Positions 61,967-64,000 of a DNA stretch of 64,000 bases are shown one piece after another (the first letter of the stretch is position 1; every line of letters starts with the position of its first letter). The stretch spans positions 352,588 to 416,587 of the forward strand of contig VYZI01000348.1 in the NCBI GenBank assembly GCA_013397695.1. Direction: 5' to 3'. Position numbers and translations under genes: made by a program. A model generated the notes under the pieces. It was given only the letters and a program-made list of their open reading frames with translations. It had not been told where the DNA came from and did not search any database. The DNA is from Centropus unirufus (Eukaryota > Chordata > Aves > Cuculiformes > Centropidae).

Positions 61967-62839
61967 CAAGGATTGCTGAAGGTCACAACTGAGCCCCAAA
62001 TATCCCCCTTTTTATTTTAAACAGAAACCACACACGCTGTCCCGCGGCTGCACGGAAACAGAGCGGTCAGGGCTCACACGCCGTCCTGTGGGCCCAGCGC
62101 TGCCCCACACCGACACGAATCAGATGCACAAATATCACAGGATGGAAGGGTCCTTAAAGCCCATCCTGTTCCACCCCCCTGCCATGGGCAGGGACATCTC
62201 CCACCGGATCGGGGGGCTCAAGGCCCCATCCAGCCTGGCCTTGAACACCCCTAGGGATGGGGCAGCCACAGCTTCTCTGGGCAACCTCTGCCTGTACCTT
62301 CCCATCTTCACAGTGAAGTTTTTCCTAATATCTAATCTAAAACTCTAAAGCGCCTCTCTTTCAGTTTAAAGTCGTTACCCCTTTGGCTTATCGCTACATG
62401 CCCATGAGCTTCTCATCCCCCAGTGCCCCAAGTCCTTTTCCTCAGGTCTACTCTCAATGTACTCATCACCCAGCCTGTATTGGTGGGATTTCCCCAGTCT
62501 AGGTGCAGCACCTTGCATTTAATTTTGTTGAACTTCATGATGTTCACATAGGCCCAGCTTTCAAACCTTTCCAGGTCCCTCTGGGTGGGATCCCTTCCCT
62601 CCAGTGCTCTGACCACATGCAGCTCGATTGGTAAACTTGCTGGTCCCACTCAATGCTACCATCTGTGTCACTGACAAAGGTGTTAAACAGCAGTGACTTA
62701 AGAGAGATCCTGGTGGATGGTCCTTCCTGTAGGAAATTCTTGTAGGCTTTCTGTAAGCATTGGCTATGTGGCAGTTGAAATCCTGATATAGGCACAACAG
62801 GACTTTCACTGATCTGGAACACCTGTCTGGATGGGGTTA

Positions 62840-64000
62840 GAGCTGGTAGTTCACATTAATAACTGAGTGATCCCTGTAACTGAAGTGGGCACGACTTCAC
62901 CTTTCTGGCTCTGAAAAACAGTGCTTCTCATGCACATCTCTACAGCCACAAGAGCAGTTCTCAAGACATCCCTTACGCCTGCAGCAGCACGCACTGATGT
63001 GTGTGTACGTGCTTCGCCCTGGAGGAGCAGTGGGAGCTGAGGGCAGGCTGCAGAGTCCTGTGGTAGCTCAGGACCCTGCTTGGGAAAGGCTGCTCCAGGG
63101 GGCTTTGGTTGCAGTGCCTTTCACAAACCATGGAGCGAGGCTGCAGGATTTCCAGGCCAGGTGATTTGAACGGTTCAGCTTTTTGTCCTGAAATGTATTT
63201 TTAGCTGTGGCTTATCCTTCCCCTGCTCTAACCCCACCCAGCTGGTTGGGCTGTGAATTTTGGCCTGTGAACAACTTCAGACGTTTGAGAAAACCTTAAA
63301 AGGTCAATCTGACATTTCAGCTTTTCTTTCCTTGAGGAAGAAGGTTTCTATACAATAGATGTAATGAATCAATCCAGAGGGACACATTTTTCTGCACCAG
63401 TTGCATAAAAGATCATTAAACCTAACATATGTTTCCCACTTCGCTTGCAGTGTTCAGCTGTAGATGTGACCTGTGCTTATAACAACATTAACAATGTGCT
63501 ACTCAAACTGAGAGGCTATATGCTTTTTATGTTTTTATTTTGAAGCTGCCCAAGAAATACACACATGCATTCCTAATGTGTTTACTTAACCAGGAAGGGG
63601 ACAACTAGTTTAAGATGTTTCAGCCTCTTGTGAGTTATATGCAAAGATTGTTTCCTTTCTGTAGGGATTTTTCAAACACAGAGAGAAAAAAGTTGAAAAA
63701 TTTTATAAATGCCTTAATTGTAGAGAAGATTTGTAGAAATTTTCACTGCATTTCCCTCACAAAGTGTCGTTTGAGACTGCAGATAACGGGAAAAGATTAA
63801 ATGGTCCTAATTCTTTTCATATATTATGGAGACTAATTCCTCTTGCTCTCACCACGATGTCCAGCTGGTTCCCCCTGCTTGTGGGAGATCTGGGGAGTGA
63901 TATGAGTTTGAAGGCCTGGAGAAGGAGGGGATCAGTTTAAAGCAGGAAGATGTTTAACATGTGGGCAAGGCTTATTCTGGATTTGGTCACACCCTGTGCT
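62840..64000. other. Non-coding sequence at the right edge
   Basis: No gene or repeat recognised. The DNA is mixed in composition, turning AT-rich from about 63300 to 63830. Confidence 0.6.

Larger units (their letters stand above)
61425..62139 (-). mobile_element. Solo LTR of an endogenous retrovirus, inserted in a CR1
   Basis: A 715-bp element with perfect 9-bp inverted ends (TGTGATATT at 61425, AATATCACA ending 62139), flanked by a 5-bp duplication GGATG at 61420-61424 and 62140-62144. Minus-strand landmarks in order are a U3 with four 51-bp direct repeats, a CATAAAAG TATA-like box and AATAAA, followed by about 50 bp of U5. No internal viral genes are present, so this is the product of LTR-LTR recombination. 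It carries promoter and poly(A) signals only. The viral genus is not determined. Confidence 0.92.
61401..62710 (-). mobile_element. Minus-strand CR1 LINE, split by a solo LTR
   Basis: Reading antisense, the CR1 3' end is at 61401 (AGAATCATAAAATGGTTTGG), breaks at 61424, and resumes at 62140 with GGATGGAAGGGTCCTTAAAG and CACCCCCCTGCCATGGGCAG, then TTTCCTAATATCTAATCTAA. Beyond about 62420 the minus strand encodes the C-terminal ORF2 region: TQRDLERFESWAYVNIMKFN, then KIKCKVLHLDWGNP. Sequence between that and the 3' UTR is shortened by an internal deletion. Its 5' limit near 62710 (possibly up to 62830) is uncertain. Confidence 0.9.

Noticed and set aside
61425..61998. Shorter LTR ending near 61987-61998 with the A/G-rich stretch beyond as polypurine tract
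   Set aside because: That boundary gives no target duplication, whereas 61425-62139 gives perfect 9-bp termini, a GGATG duplication and a seamless CR1 join.
61574..62020. Repetitive 17-residue proteins on both strands
   Set aside because: They are translations of the 51-bp U3 repeats of the LTR in several frames, not genes.
1..64000. tRNA, rRNA, CRISPR or bacterial-type operons
   Set aside because: No clover-leaf box pairs, rRNA-like blocks or regularly spaced repeats were noticed; the composition and spliced gene are vertebrate.

Overview
The window looks like avian nuclear DNA. It has long non-coding stretches, spliced coding exons, a CpG-island promoter and several CR1 LINE fragments whose 3' ends carry the bird-type TTCTATGATT tail. 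There is also a solitary retroviral LTR. Nothing bacterial, organellar or plasmid-like is visible. I cannot place it below class Aves from sequence alone.

The one gene I can support is METRNL (meteorin-like, glial cell differentiation regulator-like; also called meteorin-beta or subfatin). It lies on the + strand in four coding exons: 14355-14458, 19722-20110, 35377-35436 and 36155-36471. Every junction has GT..AG borders, the reading phases join correctly, and the product is a complete 289-residue secreted protein with a short signal peptide and ten cysteines. Exon 1 sits in a GC-rich CpG island (about 13.88-15.08 kb) that carries a three-copy 35-bp minisatellite upstream and an AGG microsatellite downstream of the start. 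Intron 2 is about 15.3 kb and holds a CR1 fragment. Candidate poly(A) signals lie at 36767, 37083 and 37710.

Region by region: 1-12.25 kb is upstream non-coding DNA with an old CR1-type fragment and simple repeats. 12.25-13.1 kb is a CpG-enriched patch followed by an AT-rich patch with palindromic CRE-like and homeodomain-like sites, a plausible regulatory block for METRNL. 13.88-37.7 kb is the METRNL locus. 37.7-64 kb is gene-poor DNA with two CR1 3' fragments (39.85 and 42.28 kb) that share a near-identical 196-bp core, a small CpG cluster with a downstream AATAAA (44.64-45.14 kb), a long CR1 copy with its reverse-transcriptase core deleted (48.3-49.4 kb), a pyrimidine tract (53.5 kb), and a nested structure at 61.4-62.7 kb where a 715-bp solo LTR has split a minus-strand CR1.

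I found no prokaryote-style operon, CRISPR array, tRNA or rRNA. The remaining open frames look like chance frames in non-coding DNA; the more striking ones are discussed below. The best leads are the exactly bounded nested LTR, the apparent gene-conversion tract between two CR1 copies, and the palindrome-rich block upstream of METRNL.
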